Shown: positions 16,969 to 25,763, counted from the stretch's first letter. The stretch is DNA of 45,514 nt from Actinomycetota bacterium (GCA_018335555.1 JAGXST010000343.1:1-45514); one strand, 5' to 3'. Numbers and translations: made by a program. Notes: generated by a model not told the origin, from the letters alone.

Positions 16969-17019
16969 CCACGACGTCAGGACACGTGCCGGGTCCGGGT
17001 TGGCTCCGCCACGGCGGGA

Positions 17020-17038
17020 TGGTAGAACTGTCGGACCA
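17020..17038. promoter_or_regulatory. FadR-type operator copy 5, degenerate double site
   Basis: TGGT-aga-ACT (17020-17029) and CTGT-cgg-ACCA (17028-17038) each keep one good half of the shared repeat and overlap by two bases. They lie 25 bases before the isochorismatase-like start. This is the weakest copy, but its position is the same as for the others. Confidence 0.4.
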
Positions 17039-17063
17039 TTTTCCCAGGGTCAGGGAGCGTCCC

Positions 17064-17660
17064 ATGCATCAGCTCGATCCCGCAGCGACGGGTCTGGTCG
17101 TCTTCGACATGCTCGAGTGCTACCGGCCCAAGATCGAGGCCGCCGGCGCCGTCGAGCCGATCCGCCGCCTCATCCAGACGTGCAGGGCGCAGTCGGTGCC
17201 GATCTTCTACGCGCGCGCCGATCACCGACCGGATGGCTCCGACTACAGCAAGGTCGTCACCGACACCGACAGCGAGTTCCGCCCCTACGGCCCCGACCGT
17301 CAACCCAAGCACCGGTTCGGGCACCCGCCGGAGACCATGGGCGTGCTGGCGGAATTCGCGCCGCAACCCGGCGACTACGACCTACCGAAGCACCGCTGGA
17401 ACGCGTTCTTCCAGACGCCGCTCGACCTCAGCCTGCGTTCGCGGGGCGTGGACACGATCCTGTTGGCCGGCGGGTCCACCCACGTCGGCATCGCGAGTAC
17501 GGCGTTCGGCGCCAGGGACATGGACTACAACGTCGTGGTCGTACGGGATGGACAGACGGGCTTCGAGAAGCAGCGGGAGTTCTTCCTCGACCACGTCTTC
17601 CCGCGCATGGCCCGCGTGCGAACGGTTGCCGAGATCGAGTCGATGTGGGCGACCGAGTAG
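17064..17660 (+). CDS. Isochorismatase-like hydrolase lacking the nucleophilic cysteine
   Basis: The protein has 198 residues from ATG 17064 (AGGGAG upstream). The fold signature LVVFDM with Asp15 and the LPKHRWNAF loop with Lys109 are present. At the usual Cys position the sequence reads GGSTHVGIASTAFGARDMDY, with Gly142 where amidohydrolases have Cys. True isochorismatases (EntB, PhzD) also lack this Cys, so the enzyme probably does not act as a Cys-dependent amidase or nicotinamidase. It precedes an MFS gene by 29 bases and likely shares its transcript. The substrate is open: a vinyl ether like isochorismate, or something new. Confidence 0.85.
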   Translation: MHQLDPAATGLVVFDMLECYRPKIEAAGAVEPIRRLIQTCRAQSVPIFYARADHRPDGSDYSKVVTDTDSEFRPYGPDRQPKHRFGHPPETMGVLAEFAPQPGDYDLPKHRWNAFFQTPLDLSLRSRGVDTILLAGGSTHVGIASTAFGARDMDYNVVVVRDGQTGFEKQREFFLDHVFPRMARVRTVAEIESMWATE

Positions 17661-17689
17661 CCAGCTCGTCGACGACGTAAGGGGAAGCG

Positions 17690-19000
17690 ATGGGACGGCC
17701 CGAGGTGCTCCGACACCGCGACTTCAACCTCTACTGGTCCGGCGTGGTGCTCTCCGAGATCGGCACGCGCGGGACCTTCGCGGCCGTGCTCTACCACGTC
17801 TATCTGATCAGCGGCTCGAGCCTCCAGGTCGGTCTCATCGGACTTGCCCAGGCCGTTGCGCTCCTGCTGCTGTCGCCCCTGGGGGGCGCCATCGCCGATC
17901 GGCTCGATCGGCGGCGCCTGCTCCAGGTGGCGCAGTCGCTCTCGCTGCTCGCCAGCCTCACCCTGGCCGTGGTCACCATCCTCGACGTGGTCGAGGTGTG
18001 GCACATCATCCTCGCGGTGCTGTTCAACACGGCGGCAGGGTCCTTCGAGCGCCCGGCACGTGACGCACTCATCCCGGCCCTCGTGCCGCGTGGGCAGCTC
18101 GTCCACGCGTTCGCGCTGCTCAACCCCTCGCGCGAGGCCGCGATCCTGGTCGGTCCGGCCATCGCCGGCGTGCTCATGGCGGTGTGGGGCCCCGAGGCGA
18201 TGTACCTGCTGGACGTCTTCACCTACGTGGTCATCATCGGCGCACTGGTCCTGATCAGGATCCCGCCGGTCGCCGCCGGCAAGCCCAGCCAGAACCTGTG
18301 GTCGAGCATCGGCGAAGGCGTGACCTTCGTCCGCGGCCGCCCGATCATCCTCCAACTCATGGCCCTGGACCTGTCGGCGACGGTGTTCGGCGCCTACCGG
18401 GTGCTCCTGCCCGCTCTCGCCACCGACGTGCTGGCGGTCGGGGCCACCGGCTACGGCCTGCTGAGTGCCGCGCCATCGGCCGGTGCCCTGGTCGGATCGG
18501 CGATCATCTTCCGGATGATGCACCGGCTCCGTGCGGGCCGCGTCGTGTTGAGCTCGACCGTCGCCTACGGGGCGATGGCCGTGGCGCTGGTCTGGTCGGG
18601 TCTGCTGCCGATGTCGGTCGCCTTCGCCGCGGCGATCGCTGCGGCGGTCGGCCTGGGGCTGTTCGATGCGATGGCGACCACGGTTCGTCATGCGGCCGTC
18701 CAACTCGAGACACCCGACGAGATCCGTGGGCGGGTGACCTCGATCTACCAGATGGCGTCCCGGGGCGGCCCGGCCCTCGGCAATCTCAACGTGGGGTGGC
18801 TGGCCAGCCTCCTCGGGCCGGTGGGGGCGCTCACGCTCGGCGGCCTCGTTCCCGTCGCGGTTGCCGGCGTGTTGGCGGCCACGGGCGGACGCATCCGCGA
18901 CTACGAGGTGGACAAGAGTGAGGACGTCGAGGCGGCGGCGCCCGACATCGTGGTGGCACCCGACGCGCGTCCGGACACGCAGGACACGTCCGAGACCTGA
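17690..19000 (+). CDS. MFS transporter (EntS-like), paralogue of the one at 4729
   Basis: The 436-residue protein starts at ATG 17690 with AGGGGAAG upstream. It is visibly related to the protein at 4729 through its length: LRHRDFNLYWSGV, LSPLGGAIADRLDRRRLLQ, ALIPALVPRGQL and LETPDEIRGRVTSIYQMASRGGPALGNLNVGWLA. It has about 12 membrane segments and a charged C-terminal tail of roughly 30 residues rich in Asp and Glu. It is in an operon with the isochorismatase-like gene, so it may carry that enzyme's substrate or product. Direction of transport is unknown. Confidence 0.88.
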   Translation: MGRPEVLRHRDFNLYWSGVVLSEIGTRGTFAAVLYHVYLISGSSLQVGLIGLAQAVALLLLSPLGGAIADRLDRRRLLQVAQSLSLLASLTLAVVTILDVVEVWHIILAVLFNTAAGSFERPARDALIPALVPRGQLVHAFALLNPSREAAILVGPAIAGVLMAVWGPEAMYLLDVFTYVVIIGALVLIRIPPVAAGKPSQNLWSSIGEGVTFVRGRPIILQLMALDLSATVFGAYRVLLPALATDVLAVGATGYGLLSAAPSAGALVGSAIIFRMMHRLRAGRVVLSSTVAYGAMAVALVWSGLLPMSVAFAAAIAAAVGLGLFDAMATTVRHAAVQLETPDEIRGRVTSIYQMASRGGPALGNLNVGWLASLLGPVGALTLGGLVPVAVAGVLAATGGRIRDYEVDKSEDVEAAAPDIVVAPDARPDTQDTSET

Positions 19001-19056
19001 GCGCTCAATCCCCCATGTCGGCCGAATTGCAACGGTGACTTGACATGGAGGCAGAA

Positions 19057-19067
19057 TGGTAGGACCA
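19057..19067. promoter_or_regulatory. FadR-type operator copy 6, perfect, with promoter (ABC transporter operon)
   Basis: TGGT-agg-ACCA is perfect and flanked by AA and TA. A consensus -35 element TTGACA lies at 19040-19045. The best -10 candidates (CATACT 19066, TACTAT 19068) have longer spacing than ideal. The operator sits between or over these elements, as expected for repression. The lipoprotein gene starts 49 bases downstream. Confidence 0.75.
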
Positions 19068-19115
19068 TACTATGACCGGCCATTCGCCGGCCAACCTGGG
19101 AGAGGGAGCAGTTCC

Positions 19116-20312
19116 GTGGGACGAGGACGCATTCGACCGCTGGCCGCGGCCAGCTTGTTCACCATCATGGCGATGGTGGCGGCATGTTCGACCCCGCCGA
19201 CGGCGGATGAGGAGCAGCCCGTCGCCGGCTCCGGCGAAGAAGGTGAGGAAGTCGAGACCGTCGACCCCGAGACCGCCGAGGAGGCGGCCGATGCCGACTC
19301 AGCGCAGTCGGCCCTCGACGAGGTGACAGCCGAACTCGAGGGGCTCGACCCCGACGCTCGACGCGCACGCCTGATCGAGCTCGCGATGGAGGAGGGCGGG
19401 GAGGTCTCCTTCTACGGCTCGACCAACATCGACGACATCGGTCCCGTGATCGACGCTTTCGAAGATGACACGGGCATCAGCATCAGCCACTACCGGGCGG
19501 GTGCATCGACGGTCATGAACCGCATCCTGCAGGAAGCCGATGCCGGCTTCGCCGGATCGGACGTGGTGCAGATCAACGGGCCGGAGATGCTGGTCCTGTC
19601 CGGTGAGGACCTGCTGCTGACCCTGGACACCCCGATCGCCGAGGACATCGTCGAGGCCGGCCGCTTCGACGACTGGCTGGCGCCGTACGTCAACGCGTTC
19701 ATCGTCGGCTGGAACACCAACCGGGTCAGCCCGGAGGAGGCCCCGACCACGTACGAGGAAGCCTTCTCCAACTTCTCCGGCACGCTCGCCATGGACGTCG
19801 ACGACTTCGACTGGTTCGCCACGCTCGTGGACGAGTACTTCGTCGGGGAGCTCGGCATGAGCGAGGAGGAGGCGGTCGAGTTGTTCAAGGAGGCCGCCAG
19901 CGGTGCCTCCGTGATCCGTGGGCACTCCCTCGGGGCCGAACTCGTGGTCGCCGGTGAGTACGACGTCCACGTGTCGCTGTACCACCACCACACCGCCCGC
20001 CACGCCGACGGCCCGATGGACTGGCAGCCCGCCATCGAGCCCGTCGTCGTCCGCCCCAACGGTGTCGGGATCGTGTCGACGACGACCCGCCCCGCCAGCT
20101 CGCTCCTGCTGGTCGAGTACATGCTCACCGACGGTCAGCAGTACCTGGCCGACGTCGGCCGCACGCCGGGCAGCACCGCCATCGAGGCCGGTCTCCCCAG
20201 TGACATCCGCACGATCGGGGTCGACCTGCTCAAGCTCGAGGAAGAGCGCGAGAAGTGGGAGGGCCTGTACGAAGAGGTCGTGCGCGAATCCGGGTCCGCC
20301 GTCCGCGAGTAA
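19116..20312 (+). CDS. ABC transporter solute-binding lipoprotein (iron/polyamine-type family)
   Basis: The start is GTG 19116, with GAGAGGGAG upstream; it puts a compact signal peptide ahead of VAACS with lipid Cys24. The 398-residue protein has an acidic, coiled linker and then the family-1/FbpA-like fold: GEVSFYGSTNIDDIGPVIDAFEDDTGISISHYRAG (near 115-150), YVNAFIVGWNTNRVSPEEAPTTYEE and a C-terminal LLVEYMLTDGQQYLADVG. Relatives bind Fe3+, thiamine, phosphonates or polyamines. The usual ferric-binding Tyr-Tyr pair is not evident to me, so an organic ligand is likely. It is first in an operon with permease, ATPase and SDR. Confidence 0.9.
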   Translation: MGRGRIRPLAAASLFTIMAMVAACSTPPTADEEQPVAGSGEEGEEVETVDPETAEEAADADSAQSALDEVTAELEGLDPDARRARLIELAMEEGGEVSFYGSTNIDDIGPVIDAFEDDTGISISHYRAGASTVMNRILQEADAGFAGSDVVQINGPEMLVLSGEDLLLTLDTPIAEDIVEAGRFDDWLAPYVNAFIVGWNTNRVSPEEAPTTYEEAFSNFSGTLAMDVDDFDWFATLVDEYFVGELGMSEEEAVELFKEAASGASVIRGHSLGAELVVAGEYDVHVSLYHHHTARHADGPMDWQPAIEPVVVRPNGVGIVSTTTRPASSLLLVEYMLTDGQQYLADVGRTPGSTAIEAGLPSDIRTIGVDLLKLEEEREKWEGLYEEVVRESGSAVRE

Positions 20313-20317
20313 GACCA

Positions 20318-20355
20318 CCTCGGGGGCGCGCCCGCTCGACCGCGCGCCCCCGAGG
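20318..20355 (+). terminator. Strong intercistronic hairpin after the ABC binding-protein gene
   Basis: A perfect 14-bp stem pairs 20318-20331 with 20342-20355 around a 10-base loop, starting 6 bases after the stop of the binding-protein gene and 81 bases before the permease gene. There is no T-run. It mirrors the hairpin after tctC and probably sets a high binding-protein to permease ratio. Confidence 0.7.
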
Positions 20356-20436
20356 ACCAACCTGCCCGCCCGCCCGGAAGCCACCGGCGGGACATGAACA
20401 CCCGGGCGTATCCGCGCCCCCTCTGGGAGGTCGACG

Positions 20437-22197
20437 GTGTCACAGGCACCCACCACGGACCGGAACGCGCTCGACGCGCTGCCAACGGGTAATCCGCCAC
20501 CGAAACCGAAACGCATGCGTTTCGACTGGCGCAAGCTCCGCGACCCCAAGACCTTCATCATCGTCGCGGTCGTGCTGGTCATCGGCTACCTGTCCCTCGT
20601 GCCGCTGCTGTACCTGCTGTGGGGCACGTTCTTCGACTCGACCGGGCTCACCGGGGCCGCGTTCGAGCGCGCCTATGGCACCACCGGGCTGGGTGAACTC
20701 GTCTACAACTCGATGGTGTTCGCCACGGGTGCCACCCTCGTGTCGGTGGTCATGGGCACGCTGCTCGCCTTCCTGACCGAGCGCACCGACGTGCCGCTCA
20801 AGCGGCTGATCTTCGCCGGGTCGCTGATCCCGCTGATCATCCCGGGCATCCTCTACACGATCGCCTGGATCTTCCTTGCCAGCCCCCGGATCGGCCTGAT
20901 CAACAAGTGGCTCGAACCGTTCTTCGGGCCGGGCACCTTCGACGTCTTCACCCTCTACGGCATGATCATCGTCCAGGGAATGGACAATGCGCCCCTGGTG
21001 TTCCTGCTGATGGTGGCGGCGTTTCGGTCCATGGACCCCTCGCTCGAGGAGTCCGCGCTGATGAGCGGCGCGAGCCTGCCGCACGTGTTCCGCAAGGTCA
21101 CGCTGCCGCTCGCCAAGCCGGCGCTCTTCGCGGCGTTCCTGATCATGGCCGTCAAGAACATCGAGGCCTTCGAGACCCCGGCCCTGCTCGGGATGCCGAA
21201 GGGCATCTGGGTGTTCACCTCGAGGATCTGGCGCGTGCTCAGCACCCACCCGGCCGACTACGGACAGGCCGGTGCCTACTCGATCTCGCTGCTGCTGATC
21301 ACCTCGCTCGGGATCTACTTCCAGACCCGCTACAGCCGGCGCGGCAAGCAGTTCCAGACCGTCACCGGGAAGGGGTTCCGTCCCCGCCCGATGCCGCTCG
21401 GCCGATTTCGCAGCCTCATCGGTGGCGCGCTGCTGTTCTACTTCTTCATCGCGATCGTGTTGCCCGCATTCATCCTGCTGTACATGTCGACGCAGCCCTT
21501 CTACCAGGTGCCCTCGATCGAGACGATGACCAACCTGTCGTTCGAGAACTACCGGTACGTCTTCGACCACTCGCAGACGATGAGAGCCTTCCGGAACTCG
21601 TTCGTACTCGGCATCTCGTCGGCCACCCTGGTCATGTTCGGCACCGCGGTCGCCTCGTGGCTGGTCGTGCGCTCGAAGCTTCCCGGTCGCTGGATGGTCG
21701 ACAACCTGGCCTTCGTTCCCCTCGTGATCCCCGGCCTGGTCCTCGGTGTCGCGTTGCTCTTCGTCTACCTGCGGTTCCCGATCGCGATCTACGGGACCAT
21801 GTGGATCCTGCTCATCTCCTACGTCACCCGCTACATGCCCTACGGCATGCGGTACGCCTCCACGTCGATGTATCAGATCGGTGGCGAACTCGAGGAGTCC
21901 GCGCAGGTCAGCGGAGCGACCTGGTGGCAGACGTTCCGACGGATCAACCTGCCCCTGCTCGTACCGGGGTTGCTGGCCGGGTGGATCTACATCGTCATGA
22001 CCTCGGTGCGCGAGTTGTCGAGTTCGATCCTGCTGTACTCGCCGGGCAACGAGGTGCTCGCGGTCATGATCTTCGAACAGTACGAGAACGGGCAGTTCAC
22101 CGAACTGGCTGCCCTCGGAACGTTGCTGATCGTTGCTCTGGTCATCCTGGTCTACGCGGCGCAGCGTCTGGGCGCCAACATCGGTGTCAAGTCCTGA
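20437..22197 (+). CDS. ABC transporter permease, duplicated two-domain type
   Basis: The 586-residue protein starts at GTG 20437 with GGGAGG upstream. Two binding-protein-dependent permease units are fused. Each ends in an EAA-like loop: EESALMSGASLPHVFRKVTLPLAKPAL near residue 205 and EESAQVSGATWWQTFRRINLPLLVPGL near 485. About 12 membrane segments are visible. This FbpB-like architecture is typical of Fe3+, thiamine and related importers. Both EAA loops are intact, so one polypeptide can contact two copies of the ATPase encoded next. Confidence 0.93.
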   Translation: MSQAPTTDRNALDALPTGNPPPKPKRMRFDWRKLRDPKTFIIVAVVLVIGYLSLVPLLYLLWGTFFDSTGLTGAAFERAYGTTGLGELVYNSMVFATGATLVSVVMGTLLAFLTERTDVPLKRLIFAGSLIPLIIPGILYTIAWIFLASPRIGLINKWLEPFFGPGTFDVFTLYGMIIVQGMDNAPLVFLLMVAAFRSMDPSLEESALMSGASLPHVFRKVTLPLAKPALFAAFLIMAVKNIEAFETPALLGMPKGIWVFTSRIWRVLSTHPADYGQAGAYSISLLLITSLGIYFQTRYSRRGKQFQTVTGKGFRPRPMPLGRFRSLIGGALLFYFFIAIVLPAFILLYMSTQPFYQVPSIETMTNLSFENYRYVFDHSQTMRAFRNSFVLGISSATLVMFGTAVASWLVVRSKLPGRWMVDNLAFVPLVIPGLVLGVALLFVYLRFPIAIYGTMWILLISYVTRYMPYGMRYASTSMYQIGGELEESAQVSGATWWQTFRRINLPLLVPGLLAGWIYIVMTSVRELSSSILLYSPGNEVLAVMIFEQYENGQFTELAALGTLLIVALVILVYAAQRLGANIGVKS

Positions 22198-22242
22198 CGG
22201 CACAACCCGGCCAAGAACGCGGATACTCAAGGAGCCATCCAC

Positions 22243-23364
22243 ATGCTCACGATCACCGATCTGGTGAAGTCCTATCCTGGACCCAAGGGCGACAAGGCGA
22301 GCCGGGTGCTGGCCGTCGACAACGTCTCCATCGAGGTGGAGGAGGGCCAGCTCTACACCCTGCTCGGCCCGTCCGGTTGCGGCAAGACGACGACGCTGCG
22401 AAGCGTGGCGGGGCTCGAGGATCCGGACTCGGGCCGGATCGTCGTGGGCGACAAGACGTTCTACGACTCGGAGAAGCAGGTCCTCGTCCCGGCCAACAAG
22501 CGCGGGCTCGGCATGGTCTTCCAGTCGTACGCGATCTGGCCGCACATGAACGTCTACGACAACGTCGCATTCCCGCTGACGGTCGAGTCCCGCAGCACGC
22601 GACTCGGCAAGAAGGAGATGACCGAGCGCGTCGAGCGGGTCCTGGCCGTCGTGCAACTCGACCACCTCGCGGGTCGGCAGGCGACGGATCTGTCCGGCGG
22701 ACAGCAACAGCGTCTCGCGCTGGCCCGTGCGCTGGTGATGCAGCCGCCGCTGCTGCTGTTGGACGAGCCGCTGTCGAACCTCGATGCGAAGCTGCGCGAG
22801 GAGATGCGGTTCGAACTCAAGCGGCTGCAGCGTGACCTCAACATCACGGCGATCTACGTCACCCACGACCAGGTCGAGGCGTTGGCCATGTCCAACGTCA
22901 TCGCGGTGATGAACGGCGGCGTGATCGAGCAGGTCGGCCGTCCCCGCGACGTCTACAACCGCCCCGCGTCCAAGTTCGTGGCGGACTTCATCGGCTCCTC
23001 GAACTTCTTCGACGGGGTCGTCGACCGCCGCGAGGGCACCGACCGCTACGCGGTGTCCACCGACGAGGGCGAGATCTTCGCCACGTCGCAGTACGACCTC
23101 GCGCCGGGCGCCAAGGTGACGGTCGCGATCCGGCCGGAGCACGTACAGATCGAGGAAGGGCGACCCGAACAGGCCGGGCCCGGCATCTGGTCGGGAAGGG
23201 TCACGGCGCGCGCCTTCCTCGGCGACTCGGTCGAGCACAAGCTCGAGGTCGGCAAGCTCGAGCTGCAGGCGAGGTGCCACACCGACCTGAGCCTTCCGGC
23301 GAACACCGAGATCTCGATCGTGCTGCCGCCCGAGTGGTGCTCGTTGATCCCGACCGGCGAGTGA
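22243..23364 (+). CDS. ABC transporter ATP-binding protein with TOBE domain
   Basis: The 373-residue ATPase starts at ATG 22243 (AGGAG about 9 bases upstream). Walker A GPSGCGKTT (42-50), Q-loop FQSYAIWPHM, signature LSGGQQQR, Walker B LLLLDEPLSNLD and H-loop VTHDQVEA are all complete. The C-terminal third is a TOBE-type domain, as in FbpC and PotA, often used for regulation by substrate. It follows the permease by 45 bases and precedes the SDR by 34 bases. Substrate is defined by the lipoprotein upstream and is unknown. Confidence 0.95.
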   Translation: MLTITDLVKSYPGPKGDKASRVLAVDNVSIEVEEGQLYTLLGPSGCGKTTTLRSVAGLEDPDSGRIVVGDKTFYDSEKQVLVPANKRGLGMVFQSYAIWPHMNVYDNVAFPLTVESRSTRLGKKEMTERVERVLAVVQLDHLAGRQATDLSGGQQQRLALARALVMQPPLLLLDEPLSNLDAKLREEMRFELKRLQRDLNITAIYVTHDQVEALAMSNVIAVMNGGVIEQVGRPRDVYNRPASKFVADFIGSSNFFDGVVDRREGTDRYAVSTDEGEIFATSQYDLAPGAKVTVAIRPEHVQIEEGRPEQAGPGIWSGRVTARAFLGDSVEHKLEVGKLELQARCHTDLSLPANTEISIVLPPEWCSLIPTGE

Positions 23365-23398
23365 CCACCCGTCCGGCCACGAGGATCGGGACTCCCAC

Positions 23399-24145
23399 AT
23401 GCCGTTGAAGGGCAAGGTCGCGATCGTCACCGGTGCCGGCCGCAACGTGGGGGGTGCCGTCGCCTCGCAGCTCGTCGAGGCCGGTGCATACGTGGTCGTC
23501 GCCGAGCTCGACCCTGCCCGCGGGACCGAGATGGCACGGCTGCTGAACCAGCGCCGTGACGGGTGTGCGCGGTTCGTCCGCACCGATGTGGCGTCGGAAG
23601 CCTCTGTCGCGGGCCTGGTGGAGGCGACGGTGGACGCCTTCGGGGGCCTGGACGTCCTGGTCAACAACGTCGCCATCACCGACCGGGGACGAACGGTGCT
23701 CGATCTCGAGGCCGACGAGTGGGAGTCCGTGCTGCGGGTGACGCTCACGAGTGCGTACCTGTGCACCAGGTACGCGGCCCCGGCGATGCAGCGGTCGGGT
23801 GGCGGCAGCATCATCAACATCGGTTCGACCTCGGCTCACGTCGGCCGACGGAACGCGCTGGCCTACGGCGTGGCCAAGGCCGGCCTGCTGAGCCTCACCC
23901 GTTCATGTGCCGTGCAGCTCGGCGAGTACGGCATCCGGGTGAACACGGTCAGCCCGAACAAGGTGGGGTCGCCGGTCGGTCAGGCCATCGAGGCAGGCGA
24001 CCGCAAGCGCGACAACGCACTGGGTCGCGCGGCAACGCCGGACGACGTGGCCGCCGCCGTGTTGTTCATGGCGTCGGACTCGTCCAGCTTCGTGACGGGC
24101 ACGGAGTTGCTGGTCGACGGCGGGGCGCTGATCCAGAGCAACTGA
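23399..24145 (+). CDS. Short-chain dehydrogenase/reductase
   Basis: This 248-residue SDR has the nucleotide loop TGAGRNVGG (residues 11-19), NNVA in place of the common NNAG, and the catalytic set Ser143, Tyr156, Lys160 (S-x12-Y-x3-K). The C-terminus GTELLVDGG is typical of FabG-like enzymes. It is the last gene of the ABC-transporter operon, so it likely oxidises or reduces the imported compound or a derivative. It converges with the GntR gene, whose stop is 18 bases away. Confidence 0.92.
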   Translation: MPLKGKVAIVTGAGRNVGGAVASQLVEAGAYVVVAELDPARGTEMARLLNQRRDGCARFVRTDVASEASVAGLVEATVDAFGGLDVLVNNVAITDRGRTVLDLEADEWESVLRVTLTSAYLCTRYAAPAMQRSGGGSIINIGSTSAHVGRRNALAYGVAKAGLLSLTRSCAVQLGEYGIRVNTVSPNKVGSPVGQAIEAGDRKRDNALGRAATPDDVAAAVLFMASDSSSFVTGTELLVDGGALIQSN

Positions 24146-24163
24146 CGGGTGTTCGGCCCGCGG

Positions 24164-24907
24164 TCAGCGGCGTCTGCTGCCGGCCCCGAGGAGGCGCTGG
24201 GTCCCGTCGGCTGCGTCACGTCCCCGCAGCAGGTGGGCGATCAACGTCGCTCGGGCCCGATCGGCGTCCCCCGCCGCGAGCGCGTTCACGATCTCGTTGT
24301 GCTCGTCGACCGTCTTCTTGTGGGCGTTGCGCCGCACTTCCTTGGAACGCATCGCGCCCATGGCGAGCGGGCCGGAGAACGACTCGGACAGCATGCTGAT
24401 GGCGGGATTGTGGGCTGCGGCGGCCAGGCGGCCGTGGAATGCCATGGACAGCTTGGTGTCGTACTCCCCGGCGGACAGCTTGCGTTTCGACTCGGCGCAC
24501 ATCTGCCGGAGGTCGGCGATGTCCTCGTCGGTGATGCGCTCGATCACGAGTGCGAAGATGCCGAGTTCGATGACCAGCCGCACCTCGGCGATCTGTTCCG
24601 GTTCGAAGCTGCGCATGACCAGCATGTTCGAGAGGGTCTCGCCGATCACGTCGGGGGTCGGTGTCGTCACGAACGCGCCGCCCGCCGATCCCACCCGGAT
24701 CTCGACGAGTCCCATGACCTCGAGCACCCGCAGTGCGTCGCGGACGGTGACCCGGCTGACGCCGAAGGTCGTCACGAGCTCTCGCTCGGCGGGAAGCCGG
24801 TCCCCGGGCTTGAGCTGGCCCTTGCGGATCAGATCGGAGATCTGGTTGACGATCTGGCCGGACATGCGACCACCTGCCACGGGGGACAGGAACGATGCGA
24901 CGGACAC
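24164..24907 (-). CDS. GntR-family regulator, FadR subfamily (first of a tandem pair)
   Basis: The start is GTG 24907 with GGAG about 8 bases upstream. The 247-residue protein has the GntR winged HTH (LKPGDRLPAERELVTTFGVSRVTVRDALRVLEVMGLVEIR, about 36-75) and an FCD effector domain. That domain carries the metal-site histidines in MAFHGRLAAAAHN, VDEHNEIVNAL and LIAHLLR. Its recognition segment GVSRVTVRDALRVLE is identical to that of the neighbour at 24988. FadR-type regulators bind TGGT-N3-ACCA-like repeats and release them on binding a carboxylate. It is therefore a prime candidate for reading the eleven operators in this window. Confidence 0.93.
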   Translation of the reverse strand: MSVASFLSPVAGGRMSGQIVNQISDLIRKGQLKPGDRLPAERELVTTFGVSRVTVRDALRVLEVMGLVEIRVGSAGGAFVTTPTPDVIGETLSNMLVMRSFEPEQIAEVRLVIELGIFALVIERITDEDIADLRQMCAESKRKLSAGEYDTKLSMAFHGRLAAAAHNPAISMLSESFSGPLAMGAMRSKEVRRNAHKKTVDEHNEIVNALAAGDADRARATLIAHLLRGRDAADGTQRLLGAGSRRR

Positions 24908-24987
24908 GATGGGACTCCGGTGGGACAGTCGCAGTCAGACTACTGCCGAACCACCGCCCGGTGCCGGATTCGCAGCCGCACCGCGTT

Positions 24988-25734
24988 TCACCCGGACGCC
25001 GTGCGCCGTGCCGGCTTCTCGCTGCTGATCCGGCGGGCGGTCCGGCCGAGGTGCGTGCGCATCACGTTCCTGGCTTCGCGGACATCGCGCTCGGCGATGG
25101 CCGCCACGAGACGTCGATGCTCGTGGATGCCAGGGTCGCCCATGTGCGGGTCGATCGCCTTGGCCTTGACCAGCGACCGCAGCATGGGCTCCTGGAACGC
25201 CTCGGTGACCAGGCTGATCGCGACGTTGTGGGCGCTCTGCGCGAGGCGGATGTGGAACTCCGCGGACAGCGCGACGTCGAACGTGCCCTGCCGCAGCGCC
25301 TGCTCCGAGCGATCGCAGATCTCGGTGAGCTCGGCGAGATCCTCGGTCGTGGCCCGCTCGCACACCAGGCGGAGCGACCCGAGTTCGAAGACCATGCGGG
25401 CCTCGGTGATGTCGGCAGGGGACACCTGCGACATCATCAGCAGGTTGGCCAGGCCTTCACTCACGTGGTCGGTGTCGGGAGCGGTGACGAAGGCGCCTCC
25501 GTGCGCCCCGACACGGATGGCGACCAGACCGTTCGCCTCGAGGACCCGCAGGGCGTCGCGAACCGTCACCCGGCTCACCCCGAGCTGTGTGGCCAGTTCC
25601 CGCTCCGGGGGGAGCCGATCCCCGGGGCCGAGCTCGCCCGACTCGAGGGCGGCGTGGATCTGGGCGACGACGTCGGCGGAAGCGCGCGCCGTGGACACCC
25701 TCGTGAATAGTTCGTTGCCCACCGGTGCAGCCAT
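24988..25734 (-). CDS. GntR-family regulator, FadR subfamily (second of a tandem pair)
   Basis: ATG 25734 is preferred over TTG 25740 because AGGGG lies 6 bases before it. The 248-residue protein parallels its neighbour: LGPGDRLPPERELATQLGVSRVTVRDALRVLEANGLVAIR, then an FCD domain with AEFHIRLAQSAHN, IHEHRRLVAAI and VMRTHL. The effector domains differ far more than the DNA-binding helices, so the pair could read the same operators in response to different ligands. It is divergent from the second bicupin gene across operator copy 7, suggesting autoregulation. The downstream GntR gene follows after 80 bases and may be co-transcribed. Confidence 0.93.
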   Translation of the reverse strand: MAAPVGNELFTRVSTARASADVVAQIHAALESGELGPGDRLPPERELATQLGVSRVTVRDALRVLEANGLVAIRVGAHGGAFVTAPDTDHVSEGLANLLMMSQVSPADITEARMVFELGSLRLVCERATTEDLAELTEICDRSEQALRQGTFDVALSAEFHIRLAQSAHNVAISLVTEAFQEPMLRSLVKAKAIDPHMGDPGIHEHRRLVAAIAERDVREARNVMRTHLGRTARRISSEKPARRTASG

Positions 25735-25752
25735 CCCCAACCCCTGGTCAAA

Positions 25753-25763
25753 TGGTCCTACAT
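25753..25763. promoter_or_regulatory. FadR-type operator copy 7 between the GntR genes and the second bicupin
   Basis: TGGT-cct-ACAT keeps one perfect half and part of the other, with AA before the core and TTAT after. It lies 18 bases upstream of the second GntR start (minus strand) and 51 bases before the bicupin start (plus strand). It is the natural autoregulatory site for the GntR pair. Confidence 0.55.

Noticed and set aside
20440-23820. Very long open frame (1126 codons) on the minus strand
   Set aside because: It lies opposite the ABC permease, ATPase and SDR genes, is rich in Arg/Asp/Gln without any domain, and is explained by the codon bias of GC-rich genes on the plus strand.
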